Source: a virus. Taken from it: 20,784 nt of DNA. The notes beneath the pieces were generated by a model. That model made no database searches and had not been told where the DNA came from. It saw nothing but the letters and a program-made list of their open reading frames with translations. A program made the position numbers and the translations under genes. Below are positions 6,495 through 12,323 of the stretch, piece by piece; within the stretch, counting starts at the first letter, position 1; every line of letters begins with the position of its first letter. Where the stretch lies: positions 1 to 20,784 of the IMG/VR virus record IMGVR_UViG_3300022749_000028, one strand, 5' to 3'.

Positions 6495-6643
6495 GATTGG
6501 CTCTCCTTCTTGCGGGCCTTGGCGCGCTTACGGCGGGCCGCTCGGCGGCGGTTGCGAGCCGCCTTGATCTCGCGATGGTCGATGATCTCGCCGGTTTCCT
6601 GAGTGCGGTCCCCGGCGATCACCTCGTCTGCGATCTCGCCCAC
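6491..6643 (-). CDS. Small basic protein between recE-like and recT genes, 50 aa
   Basis: This ORF fills the gap between the RecE-like gene and recT. It starts with GTG at 6643, two bases after the upstream stop, with GAGG about seven bases before it, and ends in a GTGA overlap with recT. The product begins with about 22 mostly acidic residues and ends in a very basic tail (ARNRRRAARRKRAKARKKE). The tail suggests nucleic-acid binding; otherwise the protein is unknown to me. Exact fit at both ends is the main support for it being a gene. Confidence 0.6.
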   Translation of the reverse strand: MGEIADEVIAGDRTQETGEIIDHREIKAARNRRRAARRKRAKARKKESQS

Positions 6644-6645
6644 AG

Positions 6646-7524
6646 CTAAGCCTCAACCTGCGGGCGGATCGTGTTGCGGTAAGCCCAGGGCGGGATGTCC
6701 AGGGGCTCCGGGTCTTCCGGGTAGCCGGGCCACGCCTCGTCCGGCGCGAGCATCTTGCTATCCTCGCGCCCGACACACCGCGCGTAGGTTTCGAGAGCGC
6801 GCTTGTAGGTCTCGCGCCCTTCGTCCACGGCCGCGGGGGAAAGCTCGTAGCAGGAGACCAGAAACGGCGCGGTCTTCTCGATCACGACGAAGACAAAGGC
6901 GTCCACCTCGAACGCCCTGCCGTCGAATGTCGCGGGCCGCGCTGGGTATCGGGCCGCGCTCTTCCACACATCCGTGTAGAACGCCTCTTGCACGTGGTAG
7001 CCGTAATTCGCGCTCGCCCGGCTGAACGCCTCGCGCCCGCCGTCCGGCGTGGTCTTCAGGTCCAGGATGACACCGGCCGCCGCGTTGTAGGCGTCCGGCC
7101 GGCAGCGGCAGAGCATCCCGGTTTCGGCGTCGATCGCGTACCCTGACGCCTCGACCAGCGCGCCGCGCCGGAGATCCCGCAGCGTGGCGTTGCGCTCGCC
7201 GCTGTCGCGGATGCGCTCGGCCCGCTCGTAATCGCCCTCTGTCAGCAGCAGCCAGCCGTTGGCGTCGGCGTGAAGCTCGGCGTCCTTCCACTTGTTGCCG
7301 CGCCTGTCTGCCGGCCCCTTGATCGCCTTGACGTGGAACAAATCCGGCTCAAGCAGCGCGAGATGCGCGGCTGTGCCCAGGTCGAATGCGGCGCTGTCCT
7401 TGCGTTCGCCGAAGCGATAGTGCGCGGGCGTCTTGGTCGCGATGGTCCAGAGACCGGACTTAGAGATGCCGGGTCCGGCGTGGTAGTCTTCGTTGGATAT
7501 GTTCAGGTGAATGCCGGGCGTCAT
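6646..7524 (-). CDS. RecE-like PD-(D/E)XK exonuclease
   Basis: The 292-residue product resembles the RecE C-terminal nuclease / exodeoxyribonuclease 8 PDDEXK-like family. It begins with the typical phrase GIHLNISNEDYHAGPGISKS, then GTAAHLALLEPDLF (about 50-63), then CRPDAYNAAAGVILDLKTT (about 139-157), where the D and the DLKT provide the PD-(D/E)XK metal site, then YGYHVQEAFYTDVW (about 173-186). It would resect double-strand ends to leave 3' single strands for RecT. The start ATG 7524 follows GGTGGAGA and overlaps the stop of the 44-aa ORF (ATGA). It is encoded two ORFs before recT in the same operon. Confidence 0.85.
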   Translation of the reverse strand: MTPGIHLNISNEDYHAGPGISKSGLWTIATKTPAHYRFGERKDSAAFDLGTAAHLALLEPDLFHVKAIKGPADRRGNKWKDAELHADANGWLLLTEGDYERAERIRDSGERNATLRDLRRGALVEASGYAIDAETGMLCRCRPDAYNAAAGVILDLKTTPDGGREAFSRASANYGYHVQEAFYTDVWKSAARYPARPATFDGRAFEVDAFVFVVIEKTAPFLVSCYELSPAAVDEGRETYKRALETYARCVGREDSKMLAPDEAWPGYPEDPEPLDIPPWAYRNTIRPQVEA

Positions 7525-7655
7525 GACTTGCTGATCTCCACCGATGCGGGGATACAGAACAGCAAAAGTTCCCGAATGTGGTGGATAGCTTCATCTAATG
7601 TCAGATATGCTATTGAACATGCCTCGGCATGTTCGTTCCATCGCACCACGTACAT
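7521..7655 (-). CDS. Leader-operon small protein, 44 aa
   Basis: The ORF starts at ATG 7655, immediately after the leader element (GGGACCAAGCGAGAGCGACC), and its TGA overlaps the start of the RecE-like gene in ATGA. The product begins MYVVRWNEHAEACSIAYLTL and is otherwise unremarkable, with a helical middle and two cysteines. Its position as first gene of the recombination operon, the leader and the overlap argue for translation. It may be a functional small protein or may serve to couple translation of the nuclease gene. I recognise no family. Confidence 0.6.
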   Translation of the reverse strand: MYVVRWNEHAEACSIAYLTLDEAIHHIRELLLFCIPASVEISKS

Positions 7656-7749
7656 GGTCGCTCTCGCTTGGTCCCGAAGCCACCATTCACGTTTGATGAC
7701 ATGATGTCAAGCGCGTGCTACGGTCGCCGCGGGCCACGGAGGCAGACGG
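7656..7749. promoter_or_regulatory. Divergent promoter/operator region, recombination operon versus HTH regulator
   Basis: On the minus strand TTGAC-ATCAT-GTCAT (7711-7697) is followed by CAAA-CGTG, and GGGACC starts at 7675, position 37 of the module. TTGACA then serves as -35, with AATGGT 17 bases later as a possible -10. The core TGACAT-G-ATGTCA (7698-7710) is a perfect palindrome. On the plus strand TTGATG at 7694-7699 could be an overlapping -35 for the regulator gene, whose GGAGG (7738-7742) lies before ATG 7750. A protein bound at this palindrome could control both directions. Confidence 0.65.
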
Positions 7750-8085
7750 ATGAAAACAAGGGTTGATAAGCTTTGCGAGCTATTCGCGGACAAGAAAGAG
7801 TTGTGCGACTGGCGCGCCAAGAACAACACGGTTAAATACAACGGCGGTAATAAGAACTTAGCCGCCGCTATTGGCGTCGATCCTGCCGTTGTATCGCGAT
7901 GGAACGGAACAGGGGCGCGCGGAAACTTCGGCAACATTCCTCCGCAGTACAATCAACGCATCGTTGAGGCGTGCGACGCGCGTAAGATCAGCCGCGATCT
8001 CCTGCATGACATCCTCGACGGGCAAACCTGTCCGTGCTGCGGGCAGGATCTGCCGGTTGGTCAGTTCGTGGAGGCGCGGCGATGA
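7750..8085 (+). CDS. Small HTH regulator with C-terminal Cys motif, 111 aa
   Basis: The product has a helix-turn-helix-like centre, NLAAAIGVDPAVVSRWNG (about 36-53), followed by GNIPPQYNQRIVEACD, a phrase common in Cro/CI-like regulators of alphaproteobacterial phages, and a tail CPCCG (about 97-101) that could bind metal with a further ligand. ATG 7750 has GGAGG at proper distance. It diverges from the recombination operon across the palindrome at 7697-7711, so it is the best candidate in this window to bind the TTGAC palindromes. Its own leader lacks the GGGACC element. It overlaps the helicase gene in ATGA. Confidence 0.7.
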   Translation: MKTRVDKLCELFADKKELCDWRAKNNTVKYNGGNKNLAAAIGVDPAVVSRWNGTGARGNFGNIPPQYNQRIVEACDARKISRDLLHDILDGQTCPCCGQDLPVGQFVEARR

Positions 8086-9548
8086 GCCTGTTCGTCCCCA
8101 AGGCGCAGAAGATCGAATTGCGCCCGTTCCAGGCGGACATGGTGACGGAGACCCGCGCCAAGCTCCGCGTGCATGATGCGGTTCTGGTCCAGCTTCCGAC
8201 CGGCGGCGGCAAGACGGTGCTGTCGTCGTTTATGATGCAGTCGGCCGTGTCCAAGGGGCAGCGGCCGTGGTTCGTCTGCCACCGCGATTTTCTCGTGGAT
8301 CAGACGAGCAAAACGCTGGATCGCGTCGGCGTCGATCACGCATTCATCGCTGCCGGCAGACGGTGGAACCCCTACGCCCCGGCGCAAGTCTGCGGCATCG
8401 ACACGCTGAAATCACGCCTCGACCGCGTTCCGCGCGAGTGCATGCCAACCGTGATCTTCGTGGATGAGGGGCACCATAGCTGCTCCCCGACCTGGGCACG
8501 CACCATCAATTGGGCGCGCGCTGGTGGTTCCAAGATCATTGGCCTGTCGGCGACGCCGGAACGCCTCGATCGCAAGGGGCTCGATGAACTGTACGGCGAC
8601 ATGGTCCGCGGGCCTTCGCTGTCGTGGCTTATCGAGCAAGGCTATCTGTCGAAGTACGAGGCGTTCGCGCCAAGCGTGCCGGATCTGGCATCGCTCTCGA
8701 CGCGAGCGGGCGACTACAAGACAGAAGAGCTAGAAGAGGAGATGAACACCGATGTCTTGGTCGGCGACATGGTATCTCATTATCGGCGCCTTGCTCATGG
8801 TAAGCGCGCTGTTTACTTTTGTGTTAGCATTCGACACTCACAGCATGTCGCCGCCGCCTTCCGTGCTGCCGGCGTTTCGGCTGTGCATCTTGACGGCAGC
8901 GATCCTTCTGATGTTCGCAGGTCTGCGGCTAGATCGATGGCCTTAGGCGAGCTTGACGTAATTACGAACGTCAACCTGTTCGGCGAGGGCTATGACCTCG
9001 CGGCCCAGGCGGGGCAGGACGTGACGATTGAGTGCGTCGGCATGGCCCGGCCCACGAAGTCGCTGGCAATGTACATGCAACAGGTCGGCCGGGCGCTGCG
9101 TCCGAAGGACGATCCTGCGATCATCCTCGATCATGCCGGCAACCTCCTGACCCACGGCCTGCCCGACGACGACCGCGAGTGGCAGCTAGCACCGCGGGCG
9201 AAGACCAAGAAGAAGAAGGGCGAGGCCGCGGCGGCTCCGATCAGGGTGTGCCCGAACTGCTTTGCTACCGCCGCGGCCAACTCGATGGTCTGCACGTTCT
9301 GCGGCGAGCCGTACCCGACCAAAGACGGCCGCATGCCCGAGGAGACGGAGGACGAGTTGCAGCCGGTCGATAAGGCCGCTCTTCGGGCGTTCCGCGCGCA
9401 GCAGGAGCGTGACTGCGAAAGCGTCGAAGATCTCGTGAAAGTCGGCAAGGCCCGCGGGTATTCAAAGCCGGTCGAATGGGCTGCGCATCTTTGGACGGCC
9501 AGAAATAGGAGGGTTGAAGAGCAAGCAGCAGCACAAAAGCGTTGGTAG
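8082..9548 (+). CDS. SF2 DEAD/DEAH-type helicase with zinc motif
   Basis: ATG 8082 overlaps the upstream stop (ATGA), with GGAGG at 8070-8074. The 488-residue product has the superfamily 2 motifs: LPTGGGKT (38-45, Walker A), VDEGHHS (127-133, motif II with DEGH instead of DEAH), SATPERL (156-162, motif III), NLFGEGYD (298-305) and QQVGRALRPK (333-342, motif VI). After a Lys-rich linker, a four-Cys zinc site follows (C390, C393, C404, C407). It resembles phage helicases annotated as type III restriction res-subunit-like. A role in phage DNA replication or recombination with the VRR-NUC nuclease encoded just downstream is likely. No methylase is present, so a restriction role is not supported. 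Confidence 0.87.
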   Translation: MSLFVPKAQKIELRPFQADMVTETRAKLRVHDAVLVQLPTGGGKTVLSSFMMQSAVSKGQRPWFVCHRDFLVDQTSKTLDRVGVDHAFIAAGRRWNPYAPAQVCGIDTLKSRLDRVPRECMPTVIFVDEGHHSCSPTWARTINWARAGGSKIIGLSATPERLDRKGLDELYGDMVRGPSLSWLIEQGYLSKYEAFAPSVPDLASLSTRAGDYKTEELEEEMNTDVLVGDMVSHYRRLAHGKRAVYFCVSIRHSQHVAAAFRAAGVSAVHLDGSDPSDVRRSAARSMALGELDVITNVNLFGEGYDLAAQAGQDVTIECVGMARPTKSLAMYMQQVGRALRPKDDPAIILDHAGNLLTHGLPDDDREWQLAPRAKTKKKKGEAAAAPIRVCPNCFATAAANSMVCTFCGEPYPTKDGRMPEETEDELQPVDKAALRAFRAQQERDCESVEDLVKVGKARGYSKPVEWAAHLWTARNRRVEEQAAAQKRW

Positions 9549-9549
9549 T

Positions 9550-9580
9550 GGTTGGGACCAAACCAGACGTAGAGGAAGCT
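9550..9580 (+). promoter_or_regulatory. GGTTGGGACC leader element before the VRR-NUC gene
   Basis: GGTTGGGACCAAACCAGACG (9550-9569) starts two bases after the helicase stop and is followed by AGAGGAAG and the ATG at 9581. The match to the consensus is one mismatch in 20. TTGAAG lies 41 bases before GGGACC, but no convincing -10 or TTGAC palindrome is seen, so an independent promoter is uncertain. Confidence 0.55.
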
Positions 9581-9970
9581 ATGCAGGAACGGGATATTAC
9601 GAACCCGCTGCTTAAAGCAGCGTCGAAAGCTGGCGCACGACTGTTCCGCCAGAACGTGGGCGTTGGCTGGGTCGGCCGCGTCGTGCGGAAGACAGATGAT
9701 AGTGTCACGCTCGCCAATCCTAGGCCGCTGCACGCGGGTCTGTGCAAGGGTTCATCCGACGTGATCGGCTGGACGCCCGTCGTGGTCACGGCAGACATGA
9801 TCGGCCGGCGCGTAGCGGTGTTTACGGCGCTTGAGATCAAGACGCCGGGCGTGGTGACGACGCCGGAGCAAGCGCGCTTCGTTGAGACGGTCCGCGAGGC
9901 CGGCGGATATGCGGCCGTGGTCCGCAACGTCGAGGACGGTGTTGCGGCGCTGTCGCCGACGCTGATCTGA
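9581..9970 (+). CDS. VRR-NUC domain nuclease, 129 aa
   Basis: The start ATG 9581 lies behind AGAGGAAG and the leader element; the open frame extends upstream to 9542 but those residues are encoded by the element itself. The product shows the VRR-NUC core: GSSDVIG (D60), ALEIKTP (E85, K87), TPEQARFVETV (Q97) and GGYAAVVRNVED. This family contains stand-alone phage nucleases that act on branched or flap DNA, related to the FAN1 nuclease domain. It follows an SF2 helicase, a pairing seen in many phage replication modules. The length is usual for a stand-alone domain. Confidence 0.88.
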   Translation: MQERDITNPLLKAASKAGARLFRQNVGVGWVGRVVRKTDDSVTLANPRPLHAGLCKGSSDVIGWTPVVVTADMIGRRVAVFTALEIKTPGVVTTPEQARFVETVREAGGYAAVVRNVEDGVAALSPTLI

Positions 9971-10012
9971 GGGCAGACGGGAACTCCGCCATCAACATGA
10001 GGAGAGACGAAC

Positions 10013-10201
10013 ATGCAGGCAGAGGCGCGCAAATTCGTGGTCGAAGTCCACGTTACGCAGCGGTTCGAGATCGAAGTCACGGCACAGGACGAAGGCACGG
10101 CAGAACTGGCCGCGCTAGAGGTCTATCGGTCCGCGGATGAGGTCGGCGGCTATGAAATCGGCGACCTGCCGGCAGAGGCAGTCGCCGTAACCGCCGCCTA
10201 A
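10013..10201 (+). CDS. Small protein, DpnD/PcfM-like pattern, 62 aa
   Basis: ATG 10013 follows a strong GAGGAGAG. The product has a beta-type start (KFVVEVHVTQRFEIEVTAQD) followed by a helix (EGTAELAALEVYRSAD) and an acidic end. This resembles small single-domain proteins such as the DpnD/PcfM group, whose function is unknown; the resemblance is weak. It belongs to a run of small plus-strand genes between the VRR-NUC nuclease and the ParA cassette. Confidence 0.55.
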   Translation: MQAEARKFVVEVHVTQRFEIEVTAQDEGTAELAALEVYRSADEVGGYEIGDLPAEAVAVTAA

Positions 10202-10243
10202 ATATGGGGAGGGGAAATCTTTCGAACGGAGTAAGGGCAGGTC

Positions 10244-10474
10244 ATGGCAAAGCGGCGCGCAGTAATAAGCCTCACATTCTCGACCGATATGGACATGATA
10301 CCGGGATGGGGGCACGAAATTGAGGATTGGACCAATCTAGTAAATCGGGCGCTTATGCAGCAGTCGCACTACAATCCGAGCGTTGAGATACATTCGGCCG
10401 AGGCCCGACCGATGCGCTTCGACAATGAAAAGGGATGGACGCTCGACGCACCGGCCGCTCAAGCCGCCGAATAG
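10244..10474 (+). CDS. Hypothetical protein, 76 aa
   Basis: The ATG at 10244 is preceded by CGGAGTAAGGGCAGG. The product starts MAKRRAVISLTFSTDMDMI and contains GWGHEIEDWTNLVNRALMQQ, with a beta start then a helix. There is no motif I can name. Its untranslated leader shares GGAGGGGAAA-N4-TCGAAC (10208-10227) with the leader of the next gene (10478-10497), which suggests duplicated control elements. It lies in the run of small plus-strand genes of unknown role. Confidence 0.55.
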   Translation: MAKRRAVISLTFSTDMDMIPGWGHEIEDWTNLVNRALMQQSHYNPSVEIHSAEARPMRFDNEKGWTLDAPAAQAAE

Positions 10475-10512
10475 CGCGGAGGGGAAAGAAATCGAACTCG
10501 GGAGAGTAGGCG

Positions 10513-10743
10513 ATGAAATGTATGATGTGTGGGGCCGGGCCGTCAGAGGACGGGGGTGGTACTTCAATCTTCCGGCTCAACGACAAGGGCCAGACGGGCG
10601 TGTGGGCCTGCCGGGCGCACTACGCGGATGCCAAGGCGCGGTACTATCCCGACGACGTTCCGAACGCCCCGGCACCGGCCTCGAAGAAGCGTACCGATGA
10701 CGAGCCGTTGGGCCCATGGACCGGCGGCTTCACGCCGGCCTAG
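10513..10743 (+). CDS. Small Cys-containing protein, 76 aa
   Basis: The ATG at 10513 follows GGGAGAGTAGG. The product begins MKCMMCGAG and has WACRAHYADAK (about 32-42); C3, C6, C34 and H37 could form a zinc site of the CxxC...CxxH kind. The C-terminal half is Pro/Ala-rich and probably unstructured. Such zinc knuckles often bind nucleic acid or protein, but no family is recognised. It is the last small gene before the ParA promoter. Confidence 0.55.
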   Translation: MKCMMCGAGPSEDGGGTSIFRLNDKGQTGVWACRAHYADAKARYYPDDVPNAPAPASKKRTDDEPLGPWTGGFTPA

Positions 10744-10795
10744 TTCGACGGAGGGGGCATCCGCTGTTAACCAATCCTTAACCATTTGCCAGCCT

Positions 10796-10827
10796 GTCGG
10801 TGCATCGGTGTATCGGAGGATCGGTAA
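10796..10827 (+). repeat. Four tandem 8-bp repeats at the parA start (operator/centromere-like)
   Basis: TCGG occurs at 10797, 10805, 10813 and 10821, exactly every eight bases, in units close to ATCGGTGT. The last unit runs into the ATG of parA at 10828. Tandem short direct repeats like this are typical binding sites for ribbon-helix-helix partition proteins, which both repress their promoter and mark the centromere. AGGA within the third unit (10817-10820) may serve as ribosome binding site, so RHH binding would also cover it at the DNA level. Confidence 0.7.
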
Positions 10828-11499
10828 ATGCGGATTGTGACCCTGGCATCTCAGAAGGGTGGGGCGTCGAAGACGACGCTCTGCCGGCACCTTGCCGTCG
10901 CGGCCCATCGTCAGGGGTTCGCTACGGCGATCCTCGACACGGACATGCAGGGCGGTTCTCGGGATTGGGGCGATACGCGGGGCGCACAGGGCCACGGGCC
11001 GCCGCTGGTCACTGTCGAGCTATCGCCGAACGAGCGCCATTTATACGCGGCCCTGGCGAGCCTGAAGGCCAAGGGGACGGAAGTCGTGTTCATCGACACG
11101 CCGGGATCGCTCAACGGCCCGATCGCGCTCAACGCGGCCAAGGCCGCCGATATCGTGCTCGTGCCGATGCGCCCAACCGCCGATGACATCAAGGCTCTGC
11201 CGCCGTTCATAGCTCTTATGCGCGGCAGCAAGGTCCCGTTCGTCGTCGTGGTCTCCGCGGCTGTCACCAACACCAGCCGCCCGGAACGCGAGGCGATCGA
11301 ATACCTACAGGCGAGCCGCCTGCCGGTGCTTGATACCGTCGTGCATCAGAAATCGGTAATTCCCGAAACACTGATATCGGGGCAAACCGTTTTCGAGATA
11401 TCGGGGTTGACCGACGCGGAACAGCGCGCGGTCGATGAGTTCCAAGCGGTGTGGGACTGGACCAGGGCGAAGCTGTCGCTGACGGAGCGCCCGGCATGA
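10828..11499 (+). CDS. parA: ParA-type partition ATPase
   Basis: The 223-residue product has the deviant Walker A of the ParA/MinD family, QKGGASKTT (9-17, with K10 and K15), ILDTDMQG (35-42, Walker A') and VVFIDTPGS (86-94, Walker B). It lacks an N-terminal DNA-binding domain, as in small plasmid ParA proteins that work with a separate RHH partner. It would move or tether replicons over the nucleoid by ATP-dependent DNA binding. The gene begins inside tandem 8-bp repeats and overlaps the RHH gene in ATGA. Orphan ParA proteins also occur in lytic phages, but the paired RHH gene and repeats support a partition cassette. Confidence 0.88.
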   Translation: MRIVTLASQKGGASKTTLCRHLAVAAHRQGFATAILDTDMQGGSRDWGDTRGAQGHGPPLVTVELSPNERHLYAALASLKAKGTEVVFIDTPGSLNGPIALNAAKAADIVLVPMRPTADDIKALPPFIALMRGSKVPFVVVVSAAVTNTSRPEREAIEYLQASRLPVLDTVVHQKSVIPETLISGQTVFEISGLTDAEQRAVDEFQAVWDWTRAKLSLTERPA

Positions 11500-11732
11500 A
11501 GCGCCCCCGCAGCACTCTCGGCGAGATCGCGCCTATCGTGCCCGATGAGCCCGAACCGCCGGCCGCGGAGCCGCCGAAGCTCGATGACCCGAACGCGCGC
11601 CGGAAGCTCTCGCTCTACGTCAAGCAGGCGCACTACCGCGCGATTCGAAAAGTCGCGGCGGATCAAGATGTTAAGATGCAAGACGTGGTAGACGACGCGC
11701 TGACCGTATACTTCCGGGCGAAGGGGTATTAA
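11496..11732 (+). CDS. Ribbon-helix-helix DNA-binding partner of ParA, 78 aa
   Basis: ATG 11496 overlaps the parA stop (ATGA). The first 33 residues are Pro/Glu-rich and probably flexible, like the ParA-contacting tails of small ParB-type proteins. Residues about 36-76 read RKLSLYVKQAHYRAIRKVAA then DQDVKMQDVVDDALTVYF, a strand followed by two helices as in the RHH fold. The likely sites are the 8-bp ATCGGTGT repeats before parA and directly after this gene. It would act as centromere binder and autorepressor. Confidence 0.8.
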   Translation: MKRPRSTLGEIAPIVPDEPEPPAAEPPKLDDPNARRKLSLYVKQAHYRAIRKVAADQDVKMQDVVDDALTVYFRAKGY

Positions 11733-11737
11733 CTGAA

Positions 11738-11764
11738 ATACCGATATCGGTGTATCGGTTTATC
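11738..11764. repeat. Second cluster of ATCGGTGT repeats after the RHH gene
   Basis: ATACCGAT, ATCGGTGT and ATCGGTTT lie edge to edge from 11738 to 11761, followed by a degenerate ATCTTG. The first unit is inverted, which gives a perfect ACCGATATCGGT palindrome at 11740-11751. The units match those in front of parA, so this is a candidate parS-like site downstream of the operon. Confidence 0.7.
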
Positions 11765-12005
11765 TTGAGCGCGCGACACCTGTCCACGGCACTTACCGGG
11801 TTGCCATGCGTGAAAATCATGCCGAAACGCATGGCTGATTTACGCATAAGTGCCATTATGGAACCTGCGCCCGCGGCCATGCGTGCGGCGCAGGTCTCGC
11901 CGTGAGCGCAGCGTAACAAGCTGAAGCGCCAAGCGATTGCATTGCTGGCTGCGATTATTCGAGCCTGACGTTGCGCAATAATGCGGCAATGAGAGCCCTA
12001 AAATA
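11765..12005. other. Intergenic stretch with CCATGCGT repeats
   Basis: No convincing gene lies here. GCCATGCGT (11803-11811) and ACGCATGGC (11827-11835) form a perfect 9-bp inverted repeat with a 15-base loop, and a third copy, CCATGCGTG, lies at 11877-11885. Nearer the end, CATTGC...ATTATT (11939-11958) and AATAAT...GCAATG (11977-11991) form an imperfect inverted repeat ahead of the terminator. It may hold cis sites for the partition cassette or a small RNA; neither is shown. Confidence 0.4.
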
Positions 12006-12039
12006 AAACGCCCGCGGCCATCACTGGCGGCGGGCGTTT
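12006..12039. terminator. Bidirectional rho-independent terminator
   Basis: AAACGCCCGC (12006-12015) pairs with GCGGGCGTTT (12030-12039). On the minus strand a TTTTATTTTA run follows, a good terminator for the primase operon. On the plus strand the stem ends in TTT then CCTCG, a weaker end for the parA operon. Convergent transcription makes a shared terminator sensible here. Confidence 0.8.
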
Positions 12040-12047
12040 CCTCGTGG

Positions 12048-12065
12048 TTGGGACCAAACGAGACG
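12048..12065 (+). promoter_or_regulatory. Orphan copy of the GGTTGGGACC leader element
   Basis: GTGGTTGGGACCAAACGAGACGC sits right after the terminator (GGGACC at 12050-12055) and is the best match to the consensus in the window. It points into the 3' end of the minus-strand operon. The usual start position carries CAGATTGG rather than an ATG, and no convincing plus-strand gene follows. Confidence 0.6.
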
Positions 12066-12089
12066 CAGATTGGCTGCGCGGGGAGAGTC

Positions 12090-12323
12090 CTATCCAGGGC
12101 GGTCCGTTTCGTCAAGATTTTTCGTTTGTTTGATCGCCTGCCGTATCACGCCCTCGTGATCTTTCATAAAACTTATGGTTGAAATGACTTCGTTAAGTAC
12201 GTCTAAATGGAATGCTGTCATATTGTCGTAATATTCTATTTGCTGGATTGCTCCCGCGGCAATTCCGGCCTTAAGCACCTGTAATGACGAAAGTTGCTGG
12301 TTTAGACCATGCCGCTTAGCCAT
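12090..12323 (-). CDS. Small helical protein downstream of the primase, 77 aa
   Basis: The start is ATG 12323, overlapping the primase stop by eight bases, with AGGAGG 11 bases upstream; the longer open frame to 12365 lies inside the primase gene. The product is a mostly helical protein (LSSLQVLKAGIAAGAIQQIE, then TAFHLDVLNEVISTISFMKD) with no recognised motif. The gene is visibly richer in A and T than the primase gene, which may point to a different origin. It is the last gene of the minus-strand operon, before the terminator at 12006-12039. Confidence 0.6.
   Translation of the reverse strand: MAKRHGLNQQLSSLQVLKAGIAAGAIQQIEYYDNMTAFHLDVLNEVISTISFMKDHEGVIRQAIKQTKNLDETDRPG

Noticed and set aside
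8082-9548. Type III restriction enzyme Res subunit
   Set aside because: The helicase motifs fit, but there is no adjacent methyltransferase (Mod) gene and no nuclease domain in the chain.
9265-10098. Minus-strand ORF of 277 codons opposite helicase and VRR-NUC genes
   Set aside because: Both genes beneath it carry clear catalytic motifs; this frame is Ser/Thr/Arg-rich shadow sequence.
11405-11430. Further TTGAC promoter element in parA
   Set aside because: TTGACC occurs there inside coding sequence, but the GTCAW, CGTG and GGGACC parts are all absent.
10796-11764. CRISPR array
   Set aside because: The repeats are 8 bp, unspaced and flank partition genes, which does not fit repeat-spacer architecture.
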